Part shown: piece after piece, positions 41,536 through 51,385 of the stretch
Layout of the letters: each line of letters begins with the position of its first letter
Position numbering within the stretch: position 1 is the stretch's first letter
Source: an uncultured Sphingomonas sp.
GTDB taxonomy: Bacteria > Pseudomonadota > Alphaproteobacteria > Sphingomonadales > Sphingomonadaceae
Direction of reading: 5' to 3'
NCBI RefSeq assembly: GCF_913777625.1
Contig: NZ_CAJYTI010000001.1
Span: 124,001-188,000, forward strand
Length of the DNA: 64,000 nt
Notes under the pieces: generated by a model
Database searches by the model: none
What the model saw: only the letters and a program-made list of their open reading frames with translations
Told to the model about the DNA's origin: nothing
Position numbers and translations under genes: made by a program

Positions 41536-43017
41536 ATGGCACGACCTGCGATTGCTCTGTTGCTCTGTGCGGCACTGCCGCTGGCAGCCTGTTCCACCGG
41601 TTCCGCCCACCCGCAACAGACCGCCGCGAACGTGGCGGTGCCCGATCGCTTCTCGGTCGATGGCGAGCAAAAGGCGCGCGAGGATCTGTCTCGCTGGTGG
41701 GACAGGTTCGACGATCCGATGCTCGGCCAGCTGATCGGCCAGGCACAGGCAGCAAATCTCGACCTCGCCCAGGCGGTCACCCGGCTGCGCCAGGCGCGCG
41801 AGTCGCTGATCCAGTCGCGCGCGGCGCTGCTGCCGTCGCTGAGCGGATCGGGCGGCTATTCGCGCAACGAGCCGCTGCGCGGCGGCAGCACCACCACCCA
41901 GCTGCCCGACGGGACGATCGTGTCCTTCTCGCAAGGCGGCACCAGCAACTTCTCGCTGGGGCTGGATGCCAGCTATCAGGTGGACCTGTTCGGCGGCGTG
42001 CGCAGCGGCATCCGCAGCGCGCGGGCCAATTACGAATCCGTCGCGTTCAACCGCGCCGCGGTGCTGCTCTCGGTCGAATCGGAGACGGCGCGCAACTATG
42101 TGCTCGCCCGGCTCGCCCAGGCGCAACTCGCCAATGCACGCGAGAGCCTGGCGATCCAGGACGAGAATCTCAGCATCGCCCAGTGGCGCGTGCAAGCGGG
42201 GCTCGTCTCCTCGCTCGATGCCGAACAGGCGCGATCGCAGCGTGCGCAGACTGCGGCGACGATCCCGCAGCTGGAGACCAGCTATGCCGGCTATGTCGCC
42301 CGGCTCGGCGTACTGACCGGCCAGGCGCCGGGCGCGCTGCGCAGCGCGCTGGAGGCGCCCAAGCCGATCCCGCGCGGCCCCGCCAGCGTCGCCGCGGGCA
42401 TCCCCGCCGACGCGCTTCGTCAGCGGCCGGACGTGCGCGCGGCGGAGCGCAGCCTCGCTTCGGCCTCAGCGCAGATCGGCGTGTCCGAGGCCCAGCTCTA
42501 TCCCAGCCTCAGCCTGGGTGGCAGCATCAGCAGCGGCAGCGCCTCGCTCACCTCGCTGCTCGACGTGATCAGCGGCCGCGCCTTCGCCAATGTCGCGCAG
42601 ACGATCTTCGACGGCGGCCGGTTGCGCAGCCAGGTGCGCTCGGCCCGCGCCGGCGCCGACACCGCCTTCTATGCGTACAAATCAAGCGTGCTGAAGGCGC
42701 TGGAGGAGATCGAGAACGCGATCGTCGCGCTCCGTTCCGCCCAGCTGCGCGAGGCGGAGTTCCGCACCGCGCTGGAGGCCGCCAACAACCAGGCGCTGCT
42801 GGCACGCTTCCGCTATCGCTCGGGCCTTACCGATTTCACCACGCTCAACCAGTCCGAAAGCACGCTGCTTTCGGCCAAGAACGGCCTGTCCCAGGCCGAG
42901 TCCGAACAGGCGACCGCGCTGATCCAGCTCTACGCCGCGCTCGGCGGCGGCTGGGACGAAGCCGCGCCGATCCCGTCCCTCCCTCCAAAGACAGGCAGCG
43001 CCACCGATGGCCAGTGA
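41536..43017 (+). CDS. efflux outer membrane factor lipoprotein (NodT family)
   Basis: LLCAALPLAACS lipobox, LDASYQVDLFGGVRSGIRSARA, RQRPDVRAAERSLASASAQIGVSEAQLYPSLSL. Confidence 0.95.
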   Translation: MARPAIALLLCAALPLAACSTGSAHPQQTAANVAVPDRFSVDGEQKAREDLSRWWDRFDDPMLGQLIGQAQAANLDLAQAVTRLRQARESLIQSRAALLPSLSGSGGYSRNEPLRGGSTTTQLPDGTIVSFSQGGTSNFSLGLDASYQVDLFGGVRSGIRSARANYESVAFNRAAVLLSVESETARNYVLARLAQAQLANARESLAIQDENLSIAQWRVQAGLVSSLDAEQARSQRAQTAATIPQLETSYAGYVARLGVLTGQAPGALRSALEAPKPIPRGPASVAAGIPADALRQRPDVRAAERSLASASAQIGVSEAQLYPSLSLGGSISSGSASLTSLLDVISGRAFANVAQTIFDGGRLRSQVRSARAGADTAFYAYKSSVLKALEEIENAIVALRSAQLREAEFRTALEAANNQALLARFRYRSGLTDFTTLNQSESTLLSAKNGLSQAESEQATALIQLYAALGGGWDEAAPIPSLPPKTGSATDGQ

Positions 43018-44332
43018 ACCTCAGGACCTCAACGCCTTTCTGGGCACGAAGCGTCGCCCCTGGTGGCGGCGGAACCTGCGCTGGATCGGGATCGCGCTGG
43101 TCGTGGTGGTGCTGGGCCTGCTCGTCTCGCGCTGCTTCGCGCCCAAGCCGCCGCCCAGCTACATCACCGTGCCGGCCGAAAAGGGCGCGCTGGCGGTGAC
43201 CGTCTCCGCCACCGGTCGCCTGGCGCCGATCCGGCAGGTGACGGTCGGCTCCGAAATCTCGGGCCTCGTCCTCAAGGTGCTGGTCGACGTCAACGACCAT
43301 GTCACCGAAGGCCAGGAGATCGCGATCATCGATCCGTCGCGGCTCGACGACACGATCACCCAGAGCCGCGCGACGCTGTCGGCCAACCAGGCGGCGGTCG
43401 CGCAGGCCAGGGCGACGGTGGACGAATCGACCGCGCAGCTGCGCCGCATGGAAGAGGTGAGCCGCCTGTCGGGCGGCAAGGTTCCCGCCAAGACCGAACT
43501 CGATACCGCCCGTGCGGCAGTCGCCCGCGCCGTCGCCAATCTCCGCTCGGCCGAGGCGAACGTCGTCTCCGCCCAGGCGTCGCTGTCGTCGAACCAGACC
43601 CAGCGCTTCAAGTCGATCATCCGCTCGCCGGTGAACGGCGTGGTGCTCGCCCGCCAGGTCGATGCCGGCCAGACCGTCGCCGCACAGTTCAGCACGCCGA
43701 ACATGTTCGTGATCGCGCAGGACCTGACCCACATGAAGCTGGAAGTGGCGATCGACGAGGCCGATGTCGGCTCGGTGAAGGTGGGCCAGCCGGCAAGCTT
43801 CACGGTGGATGCCTTCCCGGGCCGCACCTTCCCGGCGCAGATCACCCGGGTCGACCTGGGTTCTAACCTGACCGCTTCGACCGCTACGAGCAGCAGCACG
43901 ACGAGCAGCACCACCACGGCGAACCAGGTCGTCTCCTATGCCGCGGTGCTTTCGGTCGCCAATCCGGATCTCACCCTGCGTCCGGGCATGACCGCAACCG
44001 CCACGATCGGCGTCGAGAAGCTCGAGAACACGCTGCTGATCCCCAACGGCGCGCTCCGCTTTACGCCGGACGATGCGGGCGCCAAGTCCGGCGGCGGCAT
44101 CCGTTTCGGTCCGCCGTCGCACGATCAGCAAAAGGCGATCGGCCGCGGCAGCAAGCAGACGGTCTATGTCGTCGGCAAGGACGGCAAGCCGGAGAAGGTG
44201 GAGGTCATCACCGGTCCCAGCGACGGCAGCCGCACTGCGGTGACCAGCACCAAGCTGACCCCCGGCATGAAGGTGATCGTCGGCGTCAAGGCCAACGGCC
44301 CGGCCAAGCCCGCCAAGGACGACCAGGACTGA
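43007..44332 (+). CDS. macA: efflux periplasmic adaptor subunit (MacA-like)
   Basis: TVSATGRLAPIRQVTVGSEISGLV; IRSPVNGVVLARQVDAGQTV; overlaps next ORF. Confidence 0.9.
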   Translation: MASEPQDLNAFLGTKRRPWWRRNLRWIGIALVVVVLGLLVSRCFAPKPPPSYITVPAEKGALAVTVSATGRLAPIRQVTVGSEISGLVLKVLVDVNDHVTEGQEIAIIDPSRLDDTITQSRATLSANQAAVAQARATVDESTAQLRRMEEVSRLSGGKVPAKTELDTARAAVARAVANLRSAEANVVSAQASLSSNQTQRFKSIIRSPVNGVVLARQVDAGQTVAAQFSTPNMFVIAQDLTHMKLEVAIDEADVGSVKVGQPASFTVDAFPGRTFPAQITRVDLGSNLTASTATSSSTTSSTTTANQVVSYAAVLSVANPDLTLRPGMTATATIGVEKLENTLLIPNGALRFTPDDAGAKSGGGIRFGPPSHDQQKAIGRGSKQTVYVVGKDGKPEKVEVITGPSDGSRTAVTSTKLTPGMKVIVGVKANGPAKPAKDDQD

Positions 44333-45045
44333 TGACCGAGCCGCTGATCCAGCTCCAAGGCATCACCAAGACGTTCGGCGAAGGGCCGACCGCATTCCAG
44401 GCGCTGAAGGGCGTCGATCTCGTGATCGAACCCGGCGCGTTCCTGGCGGTGATGGGGGCATCGGGCTCGGGCAAGTCGACGACGATGAACATCCTGGGCT
44501 GCCTCGATGTGCCGACCGGGGGCAGCTATCTGTTCCGCGGCGTACATGTCGAGCAGCTGGACCGCGACCAGCGCGCCTTTCTGCGCCGCCGCTATCTCGG
44601 CTTCGTGTTCCAGGGCTTCAACCTGCTCGCCCGCACGACCGCGCTGGAAAACGTCGAGCTGCCGCTGCTCTATCGCGGCGAGCATCGCAAGGCACGGCGC
44701 GAGGCGGCAATGGCCGCGCTGGAGCAGGTGGGGCTCGATCGTTGGGCGGATCATACGCCCTCGGAGCTATCCGGCGGCCAGCAGCAGCGCGTCGCGATCG
44801 CGCGCGCGATCGTGACCCAGCCCGACGTGCTGCTGGCGGACGAACCGACCGGCAATCTCGACAGCGAACGCTCGGTGGAAATCATGAAGCTGCTCCAGCG
44901 CCTGAACGCCGATCTCGGCATCACCGTGCTGATGGTCACCCACGAGCCCGACATGGCGGCGTTCGCCAAGACGATCGTGCATTTCAAGGACGGGCTGGTG
45001 GAGCGCACCGAAGTCCCCGCCGGCATGCAGGGGGATCGCATATGA
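44332..45045 (+). CDS. ABC transporter ATP-binding protein (MacB/LolD-type)
   Basis: GASGSGKSTTMNILGCLD, LSGGQQQRVAIARAI, VLLADEPTGNLD; stop/start overlap with adaptor gene. Confidence 0.95.
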   Translation: MTEPLIQLQGITKTFGEGPTAFQALKGVDLVIEPGAFLAVMGASGSGKSTTMNILGCLDVPTGGSYLFRGVHVEQLDRDQRAFLRRRYLGFVFQGFNLLARTTALENVELPLLYRGEHRKARREAAMAALEQVGLDRWADHTPSELSGGQQQRVAIARAIVTQPDVLLADEPTGNLDSERSVEIMKLLQRLNADLGITVLMVTHEPDMAAFAKTIVHFKDGLVERTEVPAGMQGDRI

Positions 45046-45077
45046 AGCCAGGGGCCGGCGGATTTCGAAAAGCGATC

Positions 45078-45172
45078 GTCATTCCCGCGAAGGCGGGAAT
45101 CCATTGCCCTGAGCGCCGGGGGAAAGAACCTCAGCATCAGCGCCAATGGATCCCCGCCTTCGCGGGGATGAC
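45078..45172. repeat. ~95-bp dispersed palindromic (REP/BIME-like) element, copy B, within efflux operon
   Basis: 29-nt arms GTCATTCCCGCGAAGGCGGGAATCCATTG / CAATGGATCCCCGCCTTCGCGGGGATGAC; shares GCGCYGGGGGAAAGAACC core with copy A. Confidence 0.88.
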
Positions 45173-45225
45173 CACCTATTTGGGCCAAATGCGATTGCCC
45201 TGTGCCGGCATGGGGGCCTGAGGCG

Positions 45226-46425
45226 ATGCTGTTCACCACCCTCCTCCTGTCGCTCCGCGAAATCCGCCGCCACCTGCTGCGCTCGTTCCTGACGACGCTC
45301 GGCATCATCATCGGCGTCGCGGCGGTGATCACCATGGTGACGCTGGGCAACGGCGTCTCGGCGTCGGTCCAGGCCTCGATCAGCTCGCTCGGCAACAACA
45401 CGCTCACCGTCTTCCCCAGCGGCGGCCGGCGCGGCGGCGGCAATGCGCCGCCCAGCTTCGAGAATGCCGATGTGCTGGCCATCCGCCAGCAGGTGAGCGG
45501 CGTCAGCGCGGTGGCACCCCAGGCCTCGTCCTCGGCGCTGGCGGTGCGCAACGCGCAGAACTGGACCGCCTCGGTCACCGGCACCAGCAACGACTATTTC
45601 GACGCGCAGAACCTCGAATTCGCCGGCGGCCGCCGCTTCACCGATGCCGAGCTGACCGCCGGCAAATCGGTCTGCGTGATCGGCGACACGATCCGCACCA
45701 ACCTGTTCGCCAACGAGGATCCGGTGGGCGAGCGCTTCCGCCTCGGCACGGTCAGCTGCGAAGTGATCGGCGTGCTGAAGAAGCGCGACAATGCCGGGTT
45801 CAGCGATCCCAACTCCACCGTGGTGCTGCCGCTCAAGACCGTGCAGCGCCGCTTTGTCGGCAACCAGAACGTGCTGGCGATCCAGGTGGCGGTAGCGAAG
45901 GGCTATGACACCGCGACGGTCAAGCAGTCGCTGACTGGCCTGCTGCGCGAGCGCCGCCACATCGCGCCGGGCCAGCCCGACAATTTCGACATCTTCGACA
46001 GCGCCGAATTCGCCTCGACCATCCAGAACCAGACGCAGCAGCTCACCCTGTTCGTCGCCGCCATCGCCGCGGTGAGCCTGCTGGTGGGCGGCATCGGCAT
46101 CATGAACATCATGCTGGTGTCGGTGACCGAACGCACCCGCGAGATCGGCATCCGCCTCGCCATCGGCGCGCTGGGCAAGGAGGTGCTGCTGCAGTTCCTC
46201 GTCGAGGCCGTCGCCCTCTCCTGCCTGGGCGGCATGATCGGGATGGTGCTCGCCTTCTTCGCCTCCTGGGGGCTGGCAACGCTGGCGACCCTGCCCTTCC
46301 AGTTCGACCTGTCGATCAACCTGATCAGCTTCGGCATCTCGGCGCTGATCGGGATCGTGTTCGGCTTCTTCCCTGCCCGGCGCGCCGCCGCGCTCAATCC
46401 GATCGACGCCTTGCGGCACGAATAG
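45226..46425 (+). CDS. ABC transporter permease (MacB-like, FtsX domain)
   Basis: LREIRRHLLRSFLTTLGIIIGVAAVITMVTLGNG; ILLVSVTERTREIGIRLAIGA-type motif. Confidence 0.95.
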   Translation: MLFTTLLLSLREIRRHLLRSFLTTLGIIIGVAAVITMVTLGNGVSASVQASISSLGNNTLTVFPSGGRRGGGNAPPSFENADVLAIRQQVSGVSAVAPQASSSALAVRNAQNWTASVTGTSNDYFDAQNLEFAGGRRFTDAELTAGKSVCVIGDTIRTNLFANEDPVGERFRLGTVSCEVIGVLKKRDNAGFSDPNSTVVLPLKTVQRRFVGNQNVLAIQVAVAKGYDTATVKQSLTGLLRERRHIAPGQPDNFDIFDSAEFASTIQNQTQQLTLFVAAIAAVSLLVGGIGIMNIMLVSVTERTREIGIRLAIGALGKEVLLQFLVEAVALSCLGGMIGMVLAFFASWGLATLATLPFQFDLSINLISFGISALIGIVFGFFPARRAAALNPIDALRHE

Positions 46426-47008
46426 CCGCGGCAGCCTCGAGATTGCGCAGGTCTTCCAGGTCCTGCCGGGTATCGATGTCGACCAGTTCCTCGGGCCGGG
46501 TGATGACATGGTGGCCGCGCAGGATCAGCGAGCGCGCGCCGGCATCGCCCTCCAGCGCCCGCAGCTCGGCGAAATGGTCGCGTCCGATCAGCGCCGGCGG
46601 CATCGGCCGCACCCCGTCGCTGGAGGCGACCAGCGTCGCGCCATTGTCCGAGGCATCGAACAGCCGGTAGCAATGCGCGACGGTGACGCGCGGCATGTCG
46701 GCCAGCGCGATCAGCACTGCCTCCGCGCCAGCCTTCTCCGCCGCCTCCAGACCATAGCGCACCGAGCGTGCCTGGCCCTGCGACGAATCGGGGTTCTGGA
46801 TCACCTGAAAGCCGCGCGACACGAAGTCGAGCGTCGTGTCCCACACCACGGCGATCCGGGCGAGGAACGGGATCCGCTCCAGTGCGGTCACGACATGCAA
46901 GGCCAGCGGCTGGCCCAGATAATCCTCGGTCAGCTTGTCGCCATCGGCGAAGCGGTCGGAACGACCCGCGGCAAGCAGGACGAGGGCGGTCTTTTCAGGC
47001 GTCAGCAT
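46394..47008 (-). CDS. molybdenum cofactor nucleotidyltransferase (MocA-like)
   Basis: VLLAAGRSDRFADGDKL, IALADMPRV motifs; adjacent XdhC. Confidence 0.9.
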   Translation of the reverse strand: MLTPEKTALVLLAAGRSDRFADGDKLTEDYLGQPLALHVVTALERIPFLARIAVVWDTTLDFVSRGFQVIQNPDSSQGQARSVRYGLEAAEKAGAEAVLIALADMPRVTVAHCYRLFDASDNGATLVASSDGVRPMPPALIGRDHFAELRALEGDAGARSLILRGHHVITRPEELVDIDTRQDLEDLRNLEAAAAIRAARRRSD

Positions 47009-47924
47009 GGAAGGTCTTCACCATGGCGGCAGCGATGGACAGGGCGATCTCGGACGGACCGATCGCGCCGATCGAAAGCCCCGCCGGCCCCTCGATCCGC
47101 GCGAGATCCTGAGGCGAGACGCCTGCCGCGGCCAGACGTTCCAACCGCGCCGCATGGCTGCGCCGCGAGCCCAGCGCCGCGACATAGCCGGTGGGATGGG
47201 CGAGCGCCGCAATCAGCGCGGCATCGTCGATCTTGGGGTCGTGGCTGAGCGTCACCACCGCCGTGACGGGATCGGGCCTGCGCGCGGTCACCGCCTCGTC
47301 CGGCCAGCGATCGTCGAGCACCACGCCGGGGAAGCGTTCTGCGGTGAGGAAGCGCCCGCGCGGATCGATTACCGTCGTCGCGATGCCGAGTTCGCGGGCA
47401 AGCCCGGCCAGCGCCTGGGCGATCTGCACCGCGCCGACGATCAGCAGCCGCCGCGGCGGATCGTAGCGGTTGACGAAGCCACCGGCCCCGATCGCGCTTT
47501 GTCCGGTGGCGAGGTCCGTCCCGACCTCCAGCGGCCGCCCCTCGGCGCGCGCGGCTCGGATCGCGTCGAACAGCTCGGGCGGGAAGCCCGTCGCCGATAC
47601 CGGCTGCACCAGCACCGCGATCTGCCCGCCGCACGGCAAGCCCACTTCCCAGGCGGCGGCGTCGGCGACGCCATAGTCCTTCACCACCGCAGGCGCGCCG
47701 GCGATCACCTCGGCGGCGGTCTGCAGGATGTCGGTCTCGACACAGCCGCCCGAGACCGAACCCTCGAACCGGCCGTCCTCGTGCACCAGCAAATGGCTGC
47801 CGCGCGGGCGCGGCGCGGAACCCCAGGTCGTCACCACCGTCGCCAGCGCCATCCTCGCGCCGCGCCAGGCTTCGGCCGCTGCCAGCACGCTATCGTTGTC
47901 GGCCACTTGTCTCGCTCCCGTCAC
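46995..47924 (-). CDS. XdhC family protein
   Basis: ATVVTTWGSAPRPRGSHLLVHEDGRFEGSVSGGCVE; LYVAALGSRRSHAARL-like. Confidence 0.92.
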   Translation of the reverse strand: MTGARQVADNDSVLAAAEAWRGARMALATVVTTWGSAPRPRGSHLLVHEDGRFEGSVSGGCVETDILQTAAEVIAGAPAVVKDYGVADAAAWEVGLPCGGQIAVLVQPVSATGFPPELFDAIRAARAEGRPLEVGTDLATGQSAIGAGGFVNRYDPPRRLLIVGAVQIAQALAGLARELGIATTVIDPRGRFLTAERFPGVVLDDRWPDEAVTARRPDPVTAVVTLSHDPKIDDAALIAALAHPTGYVAALGSRRSHAARLERLAAAGVSPQDLARIEGPAGLSIGAIGPSEIALSIAAAMVKTFHADA

Positions 47925-47960
47925 ATCCGCTGCCTAACCGCCTAGCCGAAGGAGAGTTTC

Positions 47961-49031
47961 GTGACGAGATCGATGCTTTTGGCGATGGCCCTGCTGGCGC
48001 CCGCCGCCGCTTTCGGACAGGATCGTGCGATGCAGAAGCCCATGCCCCGCATCGTCGTCATCGGCCACCGCGGCGCCAGCGGCGAACGCCCCGAGCACAC
48101 GCTGCTTTCCTATCAGCGGGCGATCGACACCGGCGCCGATTTCATCGAGCCCGATCTGGTCCCGACCAAGGATGGCGAGCTGGTCGCCCGGCACGAGAAC
48201 AACATCACCGACACCACCGACGTGGCGGCGCATCCCGAATTCGCCGCGCGCAAGACCACCAAGACGATCGACAGCCAGACGCTCACCGGCTGGTTCACCG
48301 AGGATTTCACGCTTGCCGAGCTGAAGACGCTGCGCGCCAAGGAGCGGCTGCCCAAGATCCGTGCCGGCAACACCGCCTTTGACGGCCAGGCGACGATCCC
48401 GACGCTCGACGAGATCATCGCGCTGGCGAAGACGGAATCGGCGCGGCTCCACCGCACGATCGGCATCTATCCCGAGACCAAGCACCCGAGCTATTTCGCC
48501 GCGATCGGCTTGCCGCTCGAGGCGCGGCTGGTCGCCAAGCTCAAGGCCGCCGGCTGGGACCGCGCCGATGCGCCGGTGTTCATCCAGTCGTTCGAGGTCA
48601 ACAACCTCAAGCAGCTCCACACCATGACCAAGGTGCCGCTGATCCAGCTGATGGCCGGCAGCGAAGGCCCGGCCGATCATGCGGTTGCCAGCTACAAGGA
48701 CATGGCGACGCCGGAAGGGCTGAAGGCAGTGGCGACATATGCGTACGGCATCGGCCCGGAGCTGACGCAGATCATCGCCACCGACGGCACGCCCTCCACC
48801 CTGGTCGCCGATGCCCATGCGGCGGGGCTGAAGCTCCACCCCTGGACCTTCCGCGCCGAGAATTTCTTCCTGATGCCCGCCTACCGCACCGGCACCGATC
48901 CGGCGGCGCATGGCCGGCTGGCGGACGAGATCGCCGCGTTCCTGAAGGCGGGGATCGACGGCTTCTTCACCGATTTCCCTTCCATCGGCGTGCCGGCTCG
49001 GGATAGCTACCTGAAGGCCAACGACAAGTAA
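47961..49031 (+). CDS. glpQ: glycerophosphodiester phosphodiesterase
   Basis: Signal peptide; VIGHRGASGERPEHTLLSYQRAIDTGADFIEPDLVPTKDGELVARHE. Confidence 0.95.
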   Translation: MTRSMLLAMALLAPAAAFGQDRAMQKPMPRIVVIGHRGASGERPEHTLLSYQRAIDTGADFIEPDLVPTKDGELVARHENNITDTTDVAAHPEFAARKTTKTIDSQTLTGWFTEDFTLAELKTLRAKERLPKIRAGNTAFDGQATIPTLDEIIALAKTESARLHRTIGIYPETKHPSYFAAIGLPLEARLVAKLKAAGWDRADAPVFIQSFEVNNLKQLHTMTKVPLIQLMAGSEGPADHAVASYKDMATPEGLKAVATYAYGIGPELTQIIATDGTPSTLVADAHAAGLKLHPWTFRAENFFLMPAYRTGTDPAAHGRLADEIAAFLKAGIDGFFTDFPSIGVPARDSYLKANDK

Positions 49032-49041
49032 GGGTTCCCCG

Positions 49042-49266
49042 ATGCGCATCCTCCCCGTTCTGCTCGTGCTGCCGCTGCTGGCGGGGGGATGCGTGGTGAA
49101 GACCGCGGTGAACGTCGCCACGCTGCCGGTGAAGGCGGGCGCCAAGGCAGTCGACTGGACCACCACCAGCCAGGACGAGGCCGACCGCAACCGCGGCCGC
49201 AAGATGCGCAAGCACGAAAAGGAATGCCGCAAGCATCCCGAGCGCTGCCAGGACGAGCAGCGCTAG
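49042..49266 (+). CDS. small putative lipoprotein
   Basis: LPLLAGGC lipobox, charged C-terminus. Confidence 0.65.
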   Translation: MRILPVLLVLPLLAGGCVVKTAVNVATLPVKAGAKAVDWTTTSQDEADRNRGRKMRKHEKECRKHPERCQDEQR

Positions 49267-49328
49267 GCCACGGCCCGTCCCGAGCGGGTCAGATTTGATC
49301 CCTTGCGCCGCGAGCGCCCCCGAGATTT

Positions 49329-50378
49329 ATGGGGCCCCACATCACATCGGGGGATTTCGGGTTGCGCACCTTTCTGATGACGGCAATTCTCGCGGCATCC
49401 GGCACGGGCGCGGTACCGCAGCGGCAGGCGGCGCCCGCGCCGCGCGCCACGCTTCTGGTCGTCAACCAGAAGGACGCGACCCTCAGCATTGTCGATCCCG
49501 AGACCAAGCAGGTCGTCGCGAAGATCGACCAGGGCACCAGCAACCGGGTCCATGCCCATGAAGTCGCGGTGTCCCGCGATGGCCGCTCTGCCTTCCTGCC
49601 GATCTACAGCGATGTCGCGCTCGGCAAGCCGGGGATCGACGGCCACCAGATGCTGGCGGTCGATCTTCCCAGCAGGCTGATCGCCTGGACCCTCGATTTC
49701 GGCAGCGGCGTGCGGCCACACCTGCCGGTCGTCGATCCGGTATCGGGGCTACTCTACGTCACCACCGAGCGGAAGAACGCCGTGACGGTGATCGATCCGG
49801 CCCGGCGCCGCATCCTCGGCACCATCCCCACCGGCGCCGAGCAATCGCACATGCTGGCGCTCTCGCACGACGGGCGCTTCGGCTACACCGCCAATGTCGC
49901 GCCCGGCTCGGTGTCGGTGCTCGACCTGAAGCGGCGCAAGACGCTGGCGGTTATCCCCGTCGCAGGCGGCGTGCAGCGAATCGCCGTCTCGACGGATGAC
50001 CGCTGGCTGTTCACCGCGGACACGCAGCAGAACCGGCTCGCCGTGATCGATGCCCGCAAGCATCTGGTCGACCATTGGATCACCCTGCCCGGCATGGGCT
50101 ATGGTGCCGCCGCGATGCGGGACGGGCGGCATCTGCTCGTCGCGCTACCCTTGGCGGATCAGGTCGCGGTGATCGACCTGGTGCAGGGCAAGGTCGTCCG
50201 CACGATTGCCGTGGGCACGCTGCCCCAGGAAATCCTCATCCGTCCGGACGGCCGCACTGCCTATGTCTCCTGCGGCAGGAACGATACAGTGACGGTGCTC
50301 GACCTCGATCGCTGGGAAGCAAGCGCCACCATCGCCACCGGCCCGGCGCCCGACGGCCTGGCCTGGGCGGGACGCTGA
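49329..50378 (+). CDS. YncE/YVTN-type beta-propeller protein
   Basis: Repeated LLVVNQKDATLSIVDPETKQV, AVIDARK, VAVIDLVQGKVVRTI, YVSCGRNDTVTVLDLD; true start may be ATG 49377. Confidence 0.88.
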   Translation: MGPHITSGDFGLRTFLMTAILAASGTGAVPQRQAAPAPRATLLVVNQKDATLSIVDPETKQVVAKIDQGTSNRVHAHEVAVSRDGRSAFLPIYSDVALGKPGIDGHQMLAVDLPSRLIAWTLDFGSGVRPHLPVVDPVSGLLYVTTERKNAVTVIDPARRRILGTIPTGAEQSHMLALSHDGRFGYTANVAPGSVSVLDLKRRKTLAVIPVAGGVQRIAVSTDDRWLFTADTQQNRLAVIDARKHLVDHWITLPGMGYGAAAMRDGRHLLVALPLADQVAVIDLVQGKVVRTIAVGTLPQEILIRPDGRTAYVSCGRNDTVTVLDLDRWEASATIATGPAPDGLAWAGR

Positions 50379-50429
50379 CGCGGCAGCGCCGGTCCGATCG
50401 CTATCGTAGGAAAGGTTCGGCGCCGGCGC

Positions 50430-51050
50430 TCAGCCGCCGAGCACGCCCAGCCGCACCAGCTCGGCGCGGAACGCCGCCGCGCCGGTGAACACGACGCCGT
50501 GGATGCCCTGCGCCCGCGCCGTTTCGACATTCGCCGGCAGATCGTCGACGAACACCGCATCCGGCCCCTGCAGTCCGAATCGCTCCAGAGCGAGCGTGTA
50601 GATGGCGGGATCGGGCTTGGTCAGCTTCTCGTCGCCCGAAACGACGATGCCCTGGAAACGGCCGAACAGCCATTCGACCTGCGGCATCCAGTCGCGCCAG
50701 AACTCGCCCGAGAAGTTGGTGATCGCGTACAGCGGCACGCCCGCCGAATCGAGCTCCTCGATCAGCGTGACCATGTCCGGGAAGGCCGGCCCCAGCTGCT
50801 CGGCGAATCGCGGTCCCCAGAGCGCGATCTTGTCGGCATGCTCCGGATACAGCGCGCTCAGCTCCGCCGAGGTCTCGGCGAAGGGGCGGCCAGCGTCATG
50901 CTGGAAGTGCCATTCCTTGGTCGCGACCTGCGACAGAAACGCATCGAGCGCCTGCTCGCTGTCGAACAGGCGCTCGTATACGAGTCGCGGTTCCCAAGGG
51001 AAAAGAACGTTGCCGACGTCGAAGATGACGGCGTGCGGCGCGGTTCCCAC
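50430..51050 (-). CDS. HAD family hydrolase (HAD-IA)
   Basis: AVIFDVGNVLFPW; YAITNFSGEFW; KPDPAIYTLALERFGL; VFVDDLPANVE. Confidence 0.93.
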   Translation of the reverse strand: MGTAPHAVIFDVGNVLFPWEPRLVYERLFDSEQALDAFLSQVATKEWHFQHDAGRPFAETSAELSALYPEHADKIALWGPRFAEQLGPAFPDMVTLIEELDSAGVPLYAITNFSGEFWRDWMPQVEWLFGRFQGIVVSGDEKLTKPDPAIYTLALERFGLQGPDAVFVDDLPANVETARAQGIHGVVFTGAAAFRAELVRLGVLGG

Positions 51051-51058
51051 GTGGGCGA

Positions 51059-51184
51059 TCAGCCCTGGCGTGCCTTGAAACGCTTCTGCGTCTTGTTGAT
51101 CACGTAGATCCGGCCACGGCGGCGGATCACGCGGTTGTCGCGGTGCCGCCCCTTGAGCGACTTCAATGAATTCACGATCTTCAT
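51059..51184 (-). CDS. rpmJ: 50S ribosomal protein L36 (cysteine-free type)
   Basis: [41 protein letters not shown]. Confidence 0.95.
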   Translation of the reverse strand: MKIVNSLKSLKGRHRDNRVIRRRGRIYVINKTQKRFKARQG

Positions 51185-51385
51185 GACCGATTCGCTTCTC
51201 AAATTATCTGGAATGCCGGAAAGAGGGGCTCGCCTATAAGCGCGGCGCCAGGAAGTCAAGGCCGGCCGTACCGATGCGCCCGATCCGCGGCACCGAACGT
51301 TCCATCCCCGGGCGCGACCGCCAAATCCGCTCGACCGGCAGCCGTTCGGCAGCGTAGACCGGGTACGCCCACGAAACAGGAGTGC

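Noticed and set aside
51059-51184. L36 lacking zinc-binding cysteines as unusual
   Set aside because: Cysteine-free L36 is, to my knowledge, the normal form in alphaproteobacteria.
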